Of a stretch of 64,000 nucleotides of DNA, positions 50,151-63,506 are shown piece by piece. The notes under the pieces were generated by a model. That model was not told where the DNA came from. It saw only the letters and a program-made list of their open reading frames with translations, and made no database searches. Within the stretch, counting starts at the first letter, position 1; each line of letters starts with the position of its first letter. The position numbers were made by a program, and so were the translations under genes. The DNA comes from Sphagnum compactum (taxonomy: Eukaryota; Bryophyta; Sphagnopsida; Sphagnales): contig OZ234495.1 in the NCBI GenBank assembly GCA_965153455.1, forward strand, positions 18,348,875 to 18,412,874, given 5' to 3'.

Positions 50151-53100
50151 CCTGTATGTGAAACTCAGCTTTTGCCTCATGGCCTAGTGGTGGTGTCAAT
50201 GCATTTAAGGCCCACTTGACAAAGTCCAAAAGAGTTTATGGCCCACCCATAACAACTTCATAGGCCAACTTGAACCCACACAAACTTGGAAGACGTATTT
50301 TGGTGGCTCAATTGCAAGTAGTGTAAAGCCCATGGGCCCATGTCTTGAGTCTTGGAAGCTGACTTCTTTAGCTACACTTCTATCCACATCTAATGGATGG
50401 ATTCCATCCTATGGTTAAAGTTTTTTTTTTTTAATGCATTTTTTACATTAAACTCTTGGCCCCAGCCCTCAAATTTGGTTGTCATTTTTTAGGGGTTCCT
50501 TTAAATGAATCAGCCCAAGAATCCATTCCAAACTAATACCGTGTACGTCACCTCATGAATGGGTCCTTGGGCTTTGTATAAGACTTAAAACATTCAAAAC
50601 TCTGGGGTGGACAAATTTATTTTTTTCAAACATATTTTTTCCTTGTCAAATTTGTATCATTCTTTTTTCAAAATTGGAGAGTATTTTAATAATGATTTTC
50701 TTTTTAAAGGAGCTGAATTTGGCGAAATTCATTTTTACAACACATTTGAATGCTTTTGGTTCAAATGTGTTTTCAGCCTTGAAAATCATGAATTTTAAAG
50801 ATATGTATTTAACAAAAGTTATTCATTTTTATTTGACAGAGTACATAGATGCATAATATATGTGATGTATGATCAAAGAGTAGCGAAAAAATATTTAAAT
50901 CTAGAACATAATTGTACAATGAATGTGAAAGGTGCAAATTTTAAGTTAATAAACCAACACATGAATGCCACATGTCACATGCAATCCTTGGAGAAAGACT
51001 TTTACTTTGATGCCTCTAGCTTTTAAAATTGTGAATGCATGCACCCAAAAAATAATAATGATATCATCATAGTATTCAAATATCAAAATTTTCCCAATAC
51101 CAATGTTCCATTGGTCTTCAAATTTTCAAAAGGTTGGTCTGCATAAAATATGATAATAATCCAACAATGGATTAAACCATGTATATAAGTTAAATTTAAG
51201 TAAATGAGATTTCAATTGATCAATCTACATGTGCTAGATTGATTTGTGTGTTTCACAAAATCTTTAATAACAATATTCCTATGCAATCCAAGTTTCATTG
51301 ACTCAATACCATTGCCACACTCAAAAGCTAAGACCAAAATAACATTGGCAATGATTCACAACTATTATGTATGTGTTTGAGACTTGGTAGTCAAACCAAT
51401 CATCAATTGTCAACACACCAAACTATTATAAGTCACACATAATATGGCCTAATGGCAAAGTGAACCAAAAATCACTTGGGAGGTCACAATGTTTCTAATC
51501 TTTACACCAACTACTTGTTTGCATTGATGTTGTGTAATTCTTTGATTTTATAAAAACCTTTGGTTCTAGTTTAGGCATATTATTTCATTGTAATGTGAAA
51601 GCCTTTAAAGCTTTGGATTTCCTTTTATTTCTTCTAAAAATTGACACTATTGGTTTTGATTCTGGGTCTACTTCCTTTTGTTGTTGATTTTTAGTTTGAT
51701 GAATTCATAACTTACAAACCAACTTTCAATTTTGAGGTTGATTCCACTAGGGTTTAGGGTTTACCAATATACATGACAATTTTCCAATATGATAATTGAA
51801 ATGCAACATAGTTTAAATAATAACTTTCTTGTACATAAGCAAAATGTTCAACCAAACCTATGAAAATGTTAAAATTTAGCATCAAAATCATAAGTTTAAT
51901 TAATTCAACATCTGAACAAAAAAGAAAAATTATGAATTTTTTTTGCTTATTTTACAAAGATGAAACAAAAAATAGAATAATCTAGACTACATCAATTTAG
52001 ATTTAAACATGTAACCATTGTCCAAAGTGTGTGAATCAAATGACAATTTGTATGTAATTGACATTGAATACTTACTATGTTATCGTTTCAAGAACCTTGA
52101 TACATCGAGAGAAGCTAGGAACAAAAAGTATCCACTTGCAAATTATGATGCAATAGATTTTAGACTAAACAAAGTTCCAATGAAATGAAATAACTCCTAT
52201 TTGGTTTTTAATTAACAATTCAACTTATTCTAATATCTATGAATTTAGGTTGGAGTAAAGTGCAAAGCTTTTGTTATTGTCATTTTGTTACAATGAAGTT
52301 ATGAGTTACGACAATGTTATTATATCTGCATAAAGGTGTTGTTTGTGATGTAATTTTTTTTACATGTGTAAAATATTTTTAAATTATATACTTAGGTTTA
52401 ATATGGGTTTGACTAATGTTTGGGAAAATATTGATGTCAATTTAAATTGATGACATGCGAGATGTTAATATGTAATTTTGTAGTTTTTTGTTTTAATACT
52501 TGGGTTGATATACTGATTTTTCCATATAGGTCAATAGAAGGTGACCATACCTTCAAGAATTGGATGTATCATTATTAATTAATAGTTGAAACTTAATCAA
52601 ATACATTTTAAATTTTATTTACTTGTATTAACATGTTGACTTCAAAAACTTTGATTAAATTTTGAGGTCATTGGGATCATTTTGTGTGTTTAAATAACAA
52701 TAACACCCCAATGTTTACTTAATTTCAATATCATTTCACACGGATGAAAAAAATAAATTGAATATTACAATTAACCAAATTATTTTCAATTTATAAATTT
52801 ATGTTCTTAAACATTTGTATGCATTTTAAAATGTGCCTTGGAACTAATTTTTGCAAGGTTGAGTTTAAGACATTAACAAGATAGATAACTAGTAGTTTGA
52901 AATAGTTCAAAAATTAGTTAGTAACAAAAAGCTAAAGTTTAGGGATTTTTATTGAATTTTTAAGATCTTTGAAAACCCTTTGTGTGATTATGTAACACTA
53001 ATGCGCCATATTTTATTTGGTTTGCTTATTGTTCTACAATTCACATGGCAAAAAATGCTTTCACCACCAAAATCAAACTACAAAATAAACCAATATTTTA

Positions 53101-54170
53101 TTTTTAAATTAAAATAAAAATCGCATATGTTGATGGTCCATCATGGGTCAAAACACATAACAAGGAACCAAAAAGGGTGTCGAATTTTAAACATAATCAA
53201 TCAAAGCCAAACATTTTTTAAAATTATCATTTAAAACCATAGTAATCATGGAAAATTAGTTTTTTTCCCTCATATGAATGTCAAGGAATTTAGAATAAAA
53301 TTTCATTTGATCCAATTTTTAAGTTTTGGTTTTAATTTAAAATATTTTAAAATGTACACTTATTGCATTAACAATTTTGCAAAGGAATATCAAAAGCTCA
53401 TATAATAAAATAATTTTCATTGAAAAAATATAGATGAAAAAAACATATTAGTCACACTCAAAGAGCACTCATAATTTTAAAAATGTGGAATTCTAAAACT
53501 TTAAAAATTCAATGAATGTTTCAAAATTACTTTAGAATTTCATAGCTTTAAGAATCCTTTATCACGTATAAATGGGTTATAATGTACATGATGTATTAAA
53601 AAAAGTTATAGCTTAGAGTATAATAAAACTAAAGAATTTGAAATTTTAATTTTTGGTGATGACTTAAAAAATTTATCATTTTTCAAGATGGAACATTGAA
53701 TCCATAAAGAATCTACACACTTTTTAAAATTCACATTTATTCAATAATGACTAACAAAAAAAAAGTGATGCATTGGAGAAAATTTTAACAGTTTTTAAAA
53801 CAAGTTACAAAAAAATTCATTCAAAAATTCATTTGTATAAAAAAGTTATTTTTGGAAAAAATATATTTGCAATCCTTTCCCAAAGTAATTCTTTTGGCTC
53901 CTAGTTACAAATTTTGAACCCCATGTCAAGCCAAAATATTGTAACTATTTGCACAAGTCTACTTTGGAAAGTATGTGGATATTTTCTACAATTCCCCATG
54001 GCAAAAAATCATAAGTAGTCTTGGTTATGACATATCTTAGATTCGGGGAAAAGAAATAAAGAACCCAAACCTATCTAATGACCAAGGTCACAATAATGTT
54101 GAACTCATGATGGTAGAATGAAAGTTTTATTTGCTATCCCCATTGATCAAAAATTTCTTGTGTTTGGCTG
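50151..54170. other. AT-rich spacer without recognisable genes
   Basis: Only short chance frames. It includes a short TTTAGGG match (about 51749) and the weak SINE-like pair at 51444-51505. Confidence 0.45.
51444..51505 (+). mobile_element. Possible decayed tRNA-derived SINE head
   Basis: TATGGCCTAATGGCAAAGTG (A-box-like) and GGTCACAATGTTTCTAATC (B-box-like, TTCTAATC) are spaced as in tRNA-derived SINEs. The sequence is diverged and no target duplication was found. Confidence 0.3.
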
Positions 54171-57100
54171 AGAGCATCTTCATTCAATCAACAATACAGT
54201 GGTTTGGACCCAATTTTGGATGAAATACAACATTTAAAGTTAAAACAATAAAATTATATATAAAGTGGCTCATGGGGGACCAAAACCGCATGTTTAGTGA
54301 ACATTGTGTTTGAAATCACAAACATGGTGGTCCCAATCTACAAAGTAAAAAATGGGCCACTAAACTCAAATTTGCATCAAATTTAATGGTATGGCCAATT
54401 TCATCCCTTATTTTATCCATGTGGGCTTTTTGTATTTTGTTTTGATGGTTGAACATTCTTCTTGTATGTTTGAGTTTAGTGTGAAAGACGAGTGACATGT
54501 GAAGCAAAAAATTTAAAAAGATAGAAAAAGAGAGACATAATGAACTTGATTTGAACATTAAAAGGGCACATTACATCATTTGAAAAAAGAAGTCGAAAGT
54601 CAGCATGAAAAATAATCATGTTTGGGAAAGAAAACTTGAACAAAACCTAAAGGGTATTGGAGAGTTAAGAAGAAAAAAATTAGAAATGATGTTGCAAAGT
54701 TGGGGAAAGACATAAGGTTTACCATGAGCATCAATTTTCAAGCACTTGGGAGGTACAAATCATAAGTTGGGTAGAATGAAAGGTGTGAAAAGAGGAAAGA
54801 AAGAAATAGAAATATGATGGGTCAAACTCCTCTTAGACCTTTCTCATTGAATGTTAAATTTTGTTTCATGCACTCAAGTCATATTGCAATGGAGTTTGAT
54901 AGGAATTGCAACAAGTCACAAGAGCAAGGTTAAGGAAAGAATAAAGTTGTAGTCTATCCCCTCACTCTCAACATATTTTTGCATTCCTAGGTGAGGAAAG
55001 ACATTTTTTCTTGACTCTTTTCATAGTCCAAGCAATGGTGTTAATATAAAAAGGTATGTGGGAATATGTTGATATTTTCTATTTGATTATTGATGTGAAG
55101 ATTTAACATTGTGACAAATGTTTATCCTTTCATGGTGGTCTATTTCAATTTTTTGTTGCAAGTAGTGTGAGCTTGTCAAAACCATAAGGACAACAATATT
55201 AGTAACCTCCTTCAAGTGAGTTGAATTACATCTTATGTTTAAATTGGAGTATCCAATTGTGCTTTATTGTTGTCCACTTGTAGCCCAAAACCTTATCCTT
55301 GCCTCCACATAAAATATCAATAAATGCCCACCTTTTGATGTTTCTACCAAATGCAATTGTAATGTCACAACATATTTTGTCAATACACTTGTTTATAGCA
55401 CCTATATATGTTTTGGCATTTTCGTCAAGTGGGAAGGACTAGTTTACTATGGTGGGTGAGGTTGTTACATGGAATGCCCTTGAATTTGTTAAGTTCAACC
55501 ATAAATTGTAGCTATAGATGATAAACCCCCATCAAGTTCATCAATGTTCTTTTCAAAAGTGTTTTGAGTTTGAATAGAATGTTTACAACAATGTTTGTTC
55601 ATCTCCAACGTAGATGAACCATTTGATTCATACAATTGAAGATTTTATGCCCCTTATTTTGACTTGATATGAAATGCATTATAAAAATTTGAAACGTGAT
55701 GACATGCTAATTTCAATCAATAGGATGCCCCTTTGAAATTGTGTAGGGTGGTTGCAAGCTAAGGTGGCTCATTTTTGGCAGATACACCATTCCCTAAAAG
55801 TCCATACAATAATCATAAATTGGTAGATTAATGTGATATCACTAATTAAATGGGGAATTAGATGGTGGTTAATGAATTTTAAAAGTTCATATTTTAAAAA
55901 TCACCTTAGACAAATCTTAAATTTATAGATGTTTTTAAAAATTCACATAAAGATGATTATGATATGAACTTATGAAAATATGGCCCATTTAAAACCATTC
56001 AAAAGTCCATAACTTTTTTTTTGTCAAAGTTTGTTTAGCAATTTTTTTACATCTATGTTCCTTTTGCTTCAATATATCATATATTGAATCCCTATAAAAA
56101 AATCCCAAATAAAAAATCATACACAAAAATGCATGTATATATAAAGAGACACAAACAAAACATCAATCCATATTTTTCAACTTCAAAAGTTCATTCCTAT
56201 ACATTTGGTGCATATATGTTGCAATTTATTTATATAGTGTTTATTGAAGTTGAAAATTTAAATCTAACGACAAATTTAGCATATTGTTGATTTTATGACA
56301 TGTTAATAGTATGTAAATGCATAAAAATTTGCAAAAAAAACATTGTGATGCAAAAAGTGAATCATCCGACCTTGTAACCACCATATATACAATTTTGAAC
56401 CATGATGGCATGGGAAAAACTTCTGATTTGTTTGGTTTGAATGGTCATCATGTAAATTGTCATGGTTCTTGTTTATGTGGTTATTTATTTGATTTAATTG
56501 CATTTTCTATTACTTATCTTTTTTTATCATTAAACCTTTTTTGTCCCTCTCTTTATTTTTGTCATCAATTTTTTTTCAATGTCATTAAACCCCTTAGACC
56601 TTTCTCCATGCAATTAGACTTTTCTCAATGTGACAATACCTCATTTTTTGACCTTTTTTGTAATTTGCAAATGTGGGAGACAATTTTTTGAGCCTAATCA
56701 AAAGGTACAAAATATAACTTGCTTATAAATGGCCATTTGCACAATTGAAATTTGGGTTTGTTCTAACCATGTATTTTCCAATTTTAGTGTCCATTTGGGA
56801 GTAGGTTTTAAACTACCCAAACAAATGCTAATGTTTTTATACCTCTTTTGTGATCTATACATGTGAGATGGCTTCTAGTGTTTATTATGGAAGAATGAAG
56901 TATAACCCACTTGCATTCAGCCTTTTGTGGTTGAGATTTGGGTCTGTCCTAACCATTTTTGAATTTTAAAGTTCATTTAGGAATCAATTTTCAACCAGTA
57001 TAAGCCACTTGCATGTGGCCCTTTGTGGTTGAGATTTGGGTCTAATATGACAATTTTCCAATTTTAGGGTCCATTTGGGAACATGTTTTCAAATTACCCA

Positions 57101-57549
57101 AACAAAGGTGATTTTCATACCTCTTTTGTGATATGTAGATGTGGGAGTCAAGTTTTATTTGACCTATATGTAGTTAGTGCCCATCCTAGGTCTTTAATAT
57201 AGGATGCAACTTGGGTTCTATTACCCCCAAAAAAAACTATGACAAAATTGGAGATGCAACAACAATCCAAAAGCATCACATCCATGGTAGGGCATATGAA
57301 AGCTAATTCTAAAAAATGACAATCATTTCTAACTATGAAACTAGACACCTACATTGAAAAGAAGAACATATTTGTTGTGCGGCATGACTTGAGGATTGAG
57401 AAGAAAGTTGTGGCAAAGATTAACAACCTTAAGGGAACTAGGGAATTGGGTGTGGTAATGGAGGTAGAGTTCAAGGAGATTGAAAACACTTCTAAAACTA
57501 TAATTGAAAGTTTCCATTTTAGCCATGGTTAGTTGATTCCACCACATGT

Positions 57550-58330
57550 TATCTAATGAGTTCAATTGTGAAGTCCATGTATCTTTTATGTAGGAAATTA
57601 ATGAGAAGAATTGTAGTTTTGAACAAAGCATTACATTATATTATTCCCCACTCCACTTTGATTATGTATCATTCATGCATATTGTTGTATGTTTTGATTG
57701 CAAGTTAGGTATTCAAAGTAGTAATTTGTTTGAACAAACTACTTGCGCTAATTTATGTAAAGCTTATATTGTCGTAGTATGGTAACATCATGAAAACAAC
57801 TAGTATTTGAGTAGATGAAGAGTCCGAGTGATTATTATTAACAATGTTATTCATGGAATTGATCTTCTTGCCATTGAACCAGGTCATGTGGGCCTTAATA
57901 TTTTAGGGTTTGCAAATCTTGATTAGGGTGTTGTCAATTAACCCAATTCAACCTTGAAAATCCTTAATTTCTCTAGTTAAAGATCCTTTCTTCTAAATTG
58001 TGGGCTAATGGATCTCATTAATTAATGCATGATTAATGCAAGATGTAATAAAAATTACATAATCACATATACTACAATTTGCAAAATTTGACATGAATGC
58101 ATGAGACATGGTCATATTATCATGCTTCATGTACAAAATGAAGTTGAGAAGACATTGCTCAAAGTTCAACTTTGATGAACGCCCAACTAGAATGTGAGCT
58201 TCACATGTAGATCTCATGTTGGTCATGATTATGGGGACCACAAACAATGCTAACTCAAACTCCTCCAAAGTATAGTTGGTCAAGGTTTCAAACAATGTTG
58301 GAATTGCTCACTTTGTACCCAACACATCTT
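57550..58330 (-). pseudogene. PIF/Harbinger-type DDE transposase relic
   Basis: A broken transposase of the DDE_4 / PIF-Harbinger class. In order on the minus strand: an N-terminal helix-turn-helix-like block, open at 58005-58295 (LTNYTLEEFE, ILVGRSSKLNFEQCLLNF, ILYMKHDN); then EIKDFQG and IGLIDNTLIKICKP (first catalytic Asp in the G(F/L)IDGTL motif, about 57912-57960); TWFNGKK and SMNN (about 57845-57885); GLFIYSNTSCFHDVTILRQ (HD motif, second Asp, about 57768-57826); IIKVEWGII (third catalytic Glu, about 57640-57670); and LLINFLHKRYMDFTIELI (57556-57610). Several in-frame stops, a frameshift after SMNN and a missing stretch after VEWGI kill it. All catalytic positions remain visible and collinear, so the family call is strong although the gene cannot work. 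Confidence 0.82.
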
Positions 58331-58791
58331 AAACACCAATCTCAAGATCCACAAAGGTTTTAGCACTCTCCTCCATTTCTCTTACATTAATGGAAAAAAC
58401 TCAAGAAAATTAGTAGCAATTGATATAGGTTCAAAACAAATATGTCATTGGTCTACCATATCCATCTCAAACAACTCTTCATTAGAATTCAAGGATGAAC
58501 TAAAGCTCTCATTTGAAGAAGAGGTGTTTGAGAAACACATTTGTGAAAATTAGAAAAAAAATAATCTTTGAAAGTGGAGGCTCCTTTTCTAGACCTCCCA
58601 CATGCCAAAAATATTTTTGAAATGATTTTCCCACCTATACCACAACACTACCCAAAAGACTTAAATATAACATTACACTCTTAAATGTAGCCCTAAACTC
58701 CAGGCCCCAAAAATAACAACAAACCCCTAAAACAAGTAGAACTATTTGCTAGATGTGATGAACAAAGGTAGAGGCCCAAATGGAGGGTGTG
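58331..58791. other. Sequence between the transposase relic and the element end
   Basis: AT-rich and probably the 5' part of the decayed Harbinger element. No open frame of note. Confidence 0.35.
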
Positions 58792-58803
58792 GGTGGAGAT
58801 GCT

Positions 58804-61244
58804 TTTGAACATGTACTAGACCTTTTGTAAGAGTGGCCTCCTCTACACCCCAATGCCTCAAGTGCTCTCTCTCTCTCTCTCTTCAGTTCAATCAGCAACT
58901 CATCTTCCCTTTTCTTGTGTATGGTATATGACATTGTGCAGCAGCATCATGTGTAGAGAGCTCTGTGATATGTATAATATGATATTGTCCAGAAAGCTGC
59001 CCCTCCAGTGCTCACCAAGCCATCCATAGTACAGCAGCAGCTCATGTTCACTATGTTTGCATCTGTTCTGAAGGCTGCTGCTCTGAACTCCCTGACCCAA
59101 ATTACTTTTGCATGGAACACTACCCACCCATTCAAAATCACCTCAGTCTCCCATAACACTCCTTAGAAACCTGTGATCATCCAGGAGTCATGTGCAATCT
59201 TGGTTCTACAAGTCTCAGCTTGTGTGTGCACATCCAGCAAGCATGTGTCACATGGTTGTCAGGGCAGCACATATGGAGAGCGGGAGTTGGTTGCTGAATT
59301 CTGAGAATTGGTTCACAAAATGTGGGTGAGGACAGAAGCAGCAAAAGCCAGGGTGGGTGAATTGCACCAAATGCAACTTAGGCTTGAAAGGATGTGAAGC
59401 CTGTGAGGAAAGATTCACATTAGACATTGGAGAAAAGGACAAATTGCAAGGTTTGATTGGAATCCCCTCATATATTGCATACATGGATGCAATAGAGTGA
59501 TAAGATTCTGATCAAACAATTGACGCTTATGGGTTTAGGGTTTGTTGCCCATGGACTGGTGGTACACATCTCCAGCTACCAGATAAAGTGAAATACTCTT
59601 CTTGATTCAACAAACTTTCCAATGTCCACTAGACATTTCAAAAGCTCTCAACTGCAAAGAGTTGGAGCTTCTGATTGGATGACAAATCTCCACAGAGGAA
59701 CCCATATATTATGCAATGCATCTTTTCTGGCATCCAAATAGATCCATTTTAACTGTGCCCAAGTTGTAGGCTACTGTAGGTTTAGCATACTCAAGGGATT
59801 TACTTGCTGTTGAGGAATAAGGAGTAGTACACCTCTGTCCATCTACCATGAACATTTCTGTAAGATTTTTTCCCAGTTTGGTGGCAATTTCAATGGCTGG
59901 AAGCAAGGTGCAGAACAATGCAAGATACTCGCATTGAAAGAGGAGATTCCCCTCTACAGTATTTAAAGGGATCTGGTCGAATAAGTGCCAAGTTATCCCA
60001 TCTAATGCATGCAGTTCAGGTCTTCAAATACCCTAGTCTATTAGATCTGGCACAAAGCAGAGACAGATTGAAGCCTCAGACACTGAAGCAGAATGCCAAA
60101 ATAAAACACCAGTTAGCAAATTATAGATCCTGGAATGCCTGAATCTATGAAGCAAAATGGAAGAGGGTACATTTATACAAAGTAGTCATCAGGTTCAGCA
60201 ATGCCCATGCTCTCTATCATACAACGAAAATGCCAGTGCTTCACAGGCATCAGACATACAACTACAGAACTTACTGGAGGCATTATCAGAGCCAGGCCTT
60301 GCTGGAGCACTTGACAGAATCATTCTGGCAGTTTGAGGAGGTGTTGCAAAAGACTACAGAGGCCAGCAACTAGTTCTCAATTTACACCCAAAAGTTTGCT
60401 ATCAAAGTGGAAACCCTCTCCCCTGCCACCATAATCATCACCCAGAACCTCAAGGAGGACTAGACACATTTGGCAAGCTAGCAGCACTCACCCGTGGAAA
60501 CAGAATAAGAAAGAAAATTGACAGAGACCTCTTAAAATGACATGTATACTGGGCCAATGTTTCACTGATTTGTCATTTGGCTACTTCAGCACTCAACCAT
60601 ACATGTCATGAAAAGTACGAACACCTCACCCACTTCCATCAGGAGTAGCACAAGCAAATGACCATGTCCAGATTCACCAGCTCCAAATTCCTCAGCCATG
60701 ACTGCAGACTCCAGAATCAAGCAATCAATGTCTGAAGAGTAAGAGTTCTCCAATTCTGTTTCGCCGTGTACTTCATCATCATTGCAACCATTCCCTCCAT
60801 CCAAAGAAGTGATCAGCAAAATCCAAAGTTTGTTGGAGCACTGGACATTTCCACACCATCCATGAGCTGTGACTTGCAGCTCTTCCACGCATCATGAACT
60901 CCCTCTTTGAGAACTTTTGACAGGAACTGAGAACACCATTTGTAGTGTACAGTAAGGGTTGAATCAGGATTCCAGCTACATGGCACCCTAAGTCTTCAGA
61001 GGGAAGTTGTGTAGGAACCTTCAGAGAACTAAAGGTCTCACAGGGAAGTGGTGCAGGAGAGAATCTGTGTCATCCACATCCACCACAACAAATACTGAAG
61101 CACCCTGCTGGAGAATTGCTGCCTACATGAAGAAACATAGAGACCTCCTTGGGGGACTGCCAAGTTGAAGATCTTAATGGTGGCAAACCAAATATTAGCT
61201 AGATGCTACAAAACCCTGTGAAATCTTAGACAGGAGAGACAGAT
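58804..61244. other. GC-richer DNA downstream of the cyclin gene
   Basis: It may include the cyclin 3' UTR. It holds a CT run (58866-58882), a TTTAGGG match (59532) and several short frames (59248-59484, 59709-59918 and 60586-60888 on the minus strand; 59918-60142 on the plus). None shows a domain I recognise, and I found no convincing polyadenylation signal just past the stop codon. An unannotated non-coding transcript or another gene cannot be excluded. Confidence 0.35.
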
Positions 61245-63506
61245 TCAAAGACTGGGGAAGGATGATTCTCGAGCCATCATCTTGGCGATAGATTGTTGAT
61301 ATTGTACAGCCAGCTGGGATGAGTTCAGTTGGGGTTTGTCGATTGCAGCTGCAACTCTCTTTTTATGAAACGATGCCATCACCTCAGTAGAGACACTGCC
61401 AAAGGTTGGCAGACTCCGTTCAGCATACTCTGACTTCTTTCCTATAGCCAACACCTCCTTCTCCAGATGAGAGCAGTAGCTTTCAAACACAGTAGTTGTC
61501 ACTGATAACCGAAAGTCCAGACGAAACAAAAACTCCAGCTCCAGTCGATTTAATTCAACCACGCTCACCCCTCCTACCCTTGCAAAAAACGCATTGTTGA
61601 AATGCCTGCAGGCCACCCACCAGCCAAAAAAAGTCAGGATCACCATGATGACCCTTTAAAAGGTGAAAATTGCTTTCCTTAGAAACACAGGAATGGTCCA
61701 TACTATACCATATCCAACACCAAAAAGATTGAGTGATAAGACACACTCTGGGACCTTTCATTCACATGTGCACTTTTAGGTGCAGACAAGAAAGATCTGC
61801 ATGCGTAAAAAAAACGTATAAAGTATGGCCTGAGGAGCTGCGGCCATGAGAAGCTAGCTCCTCGAGAAATGAAAATCTCTCAAATAGGCACTTGACAACA
61901 TAGCAGCTGTCTTTAGGTCAGAACCAAGACAATACAAGAAAAGGAACAGTGCATCCTGAGCACAATGAAGGGTAAAACATGTTGTGCATATTAGCCACTA
62001 TGCTATGAGTTTTGTAGCACAGAAAGCATAGGCAAAGAGTACAGTTATGAGCAAGTGGACTTTAAGTCAAACACATTCCCACTGCACAAACCCTAAGAGT
62101 TTTGAAAACACAAAAAGCATAGGTACACAAAGAGCACAGATATGAGCAATTGGACTTACGTCCAACCATATTCCCACTTCACAAACCCTATAAGTTTTGA
62201 AAACACAGAAAGCATAGGTACACAAAGAGCAGAAAAATGAGCATTTGAACTAAAATGCACTGCAATTCCTGCACAAACAAACCCTATGCTATACAAAGGT
62301 ACTGTTTGTTCCCTAACACTGTAACTGGATGATTGACCTAATTGTGTGTGTGTTCTTGATGATTTGCAGCAATTGTCAGCTGAAGACTAACAGCTGGAGT
62401 CATGAGGATTTGAGAACATATGATTCAGATTTACCATCAGGTGCCTAAACATTTTCTCCAAGAGCTGGCACAGCAACAAAGCATGCTCTAGCAACAAAAG
62501 GATGCATGCATATCCTCCAATGACTGCAATTTCATGATAAGATAGTACCAGACCACAATTGCAAAAGGCAAAGAACCCTAAACTATCAGCAAACCTAACA
62601 GAAAACATTTGGTTCCAACCAATCCGGACAGCCAAAGATTGTTGCAACCGAATGCGATGCCAGAGAGAGAGAGAGAGAGAGAGAGATTCAAGACTCCATC
62701 CAAATGAAGGTGAAAGAATCAGATATGCAGTTTCCAAGAGATGATTGTAACCCTAATAAGGCACATCTGTATATTTCTCCTTATCAAACATTGATGTACA
62801 GCAACAGGCCATATAATTCTAAGAGAAAAAAAGAAAAAGAAAAAAAGGGCAGGGCAGTGATGGAGGACACTCACACATCATCCAACATTTTGGTGGCAAC
62901 CATGACACTGGTGACGAGCAGGCGGTGGACATTGAGAGAAGTAACAAGCAAGTCTGGTTGGCGATGGATAAGCCGGTCTATAAACACATATCCCACCACA
63001 AAGCAAGAAGGGCTACAACTGGTGTACTTGAAGATACGCTCTAAGTACTTGGCAATGCTGATTCCAGGAGCTCTGAGTCCATGGAAGATTGTCAGTTTTT
63101 TGGGATTGAAGACGACTTGTTGTGATGGTGACGATGAATTTGCAAATTGTTCATTCCTGGCCACTAGCCGCTCTAGAACGGAGGCAAGAACAGCTAACAC
63201 CTTGGGAATCTCCCTGTCCGCAGCAGCAGCAGCAGCAGGACTAGGACTGTTGGTCTCCTCATCTCCATCATCATCTGCTATGTCAGGACCTTCATAAGCT
63301 ATTGAGCTGGATCCCATTGAATTAGACATTGCTACAGCTGCTTTTTTCCCAATACTTCCTTTTGCATAACTCACACTTGATTGCATCCGCAGTGTTTCTA
63401 GATTCAACACCCCATTTTGATCCCCTATACCTCCTCCTCCTCCTCCTCCTCCTCCTCCTCCACCTTCCTCCACAAGAAACCCCGGAACTGAACATGCAGG
63501 CGCCAT
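61245..63506 (-). CDS. U/P-type cyclin (PHO80-like), two exons, complete
   Basis: Regulatory partner of a cyclin-dependent kinase; plant P/U cyclins resemble yeast PHO80 and link nutrient or developmental signals to the cell cycle. Exon 1 is 62875-63506 and exon 2 is 61245-61605. They join across a GTGAGT donor and TGCAG acceptor inside one valine codon (LDD-V-HFNN), giving 330 residues. The start is ATG at 63504-63506, with an in-frame TAA eight codons upstream. The N-terminal ~95 residues are low complexity: about 12 Gly from GGA repeats (15-26), an acidic patch (76-84) and six Ala (91-96). The cyclin box (about 99-262) has LTIFHGLRAPGISIAKYLER, IFKYTSCSPSCFVVGYVFID, RLIHRQPDLLVTSLNVHRLL, HFNNAFFARVGGVSVVELN and FLFRLDFRLSV, all diagnostic. 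The usual family length is about 200-230, so the N-terminal extension is long. The C-terminal ~70 residues are not conserved. Mapping to a named paralogue is not possible. Confidence 0.93.
61606..62874 (-). other. Cyclin gene intron, 1269 bp, with tandem repeats
   Basis: GT-AG intron, phase 2. It contains three ~90-95 bp tandem units (from 62005, 62095 and 62190; shared AGTTTTG, AAAGCATAGG, AAAGAG, TGAGCA, CACAAACCCT) and a GA run (62662-62686). Open frames inside it are not coding. Confidence 0.85.
62005..62286. repeat. 90-95 bp tandem repeat, three copies
   Basis: The units start at 62005, 62095 and 62190 inside the cyclin intron. Each starts A.(G/A)AGTTTTG and ends with CACAAACCCT or CAAACAAACCCT. 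Confidence 0.85.

Larger units (their letters stand above)
54172..58803 (-). mobile_element. Possible remnant of an autonomous PIF/Harbinger element
   Basis: GAGCATCTTCATTCAA at 54172, preceded by TGA, and GGTGGAGATGCTTT at 58792, followed by TGA, could be the two ends of a ~4.6 kb element enclosing the transposase relic at 57.55-58.33 kb. The terminal match is short and imperfect. The second gene (Myb-like) usual in this superfamily was not recognised in 54.2-57.5 kb. The boundaries are a hypothesis. Confidence 0.3.

Noticed and set aside
56317-56691. 124-codon plus-strand frame
   Set aside because: Phe/Leu/Ser-rich from T-rich DNA, no domain, typical chance frame.
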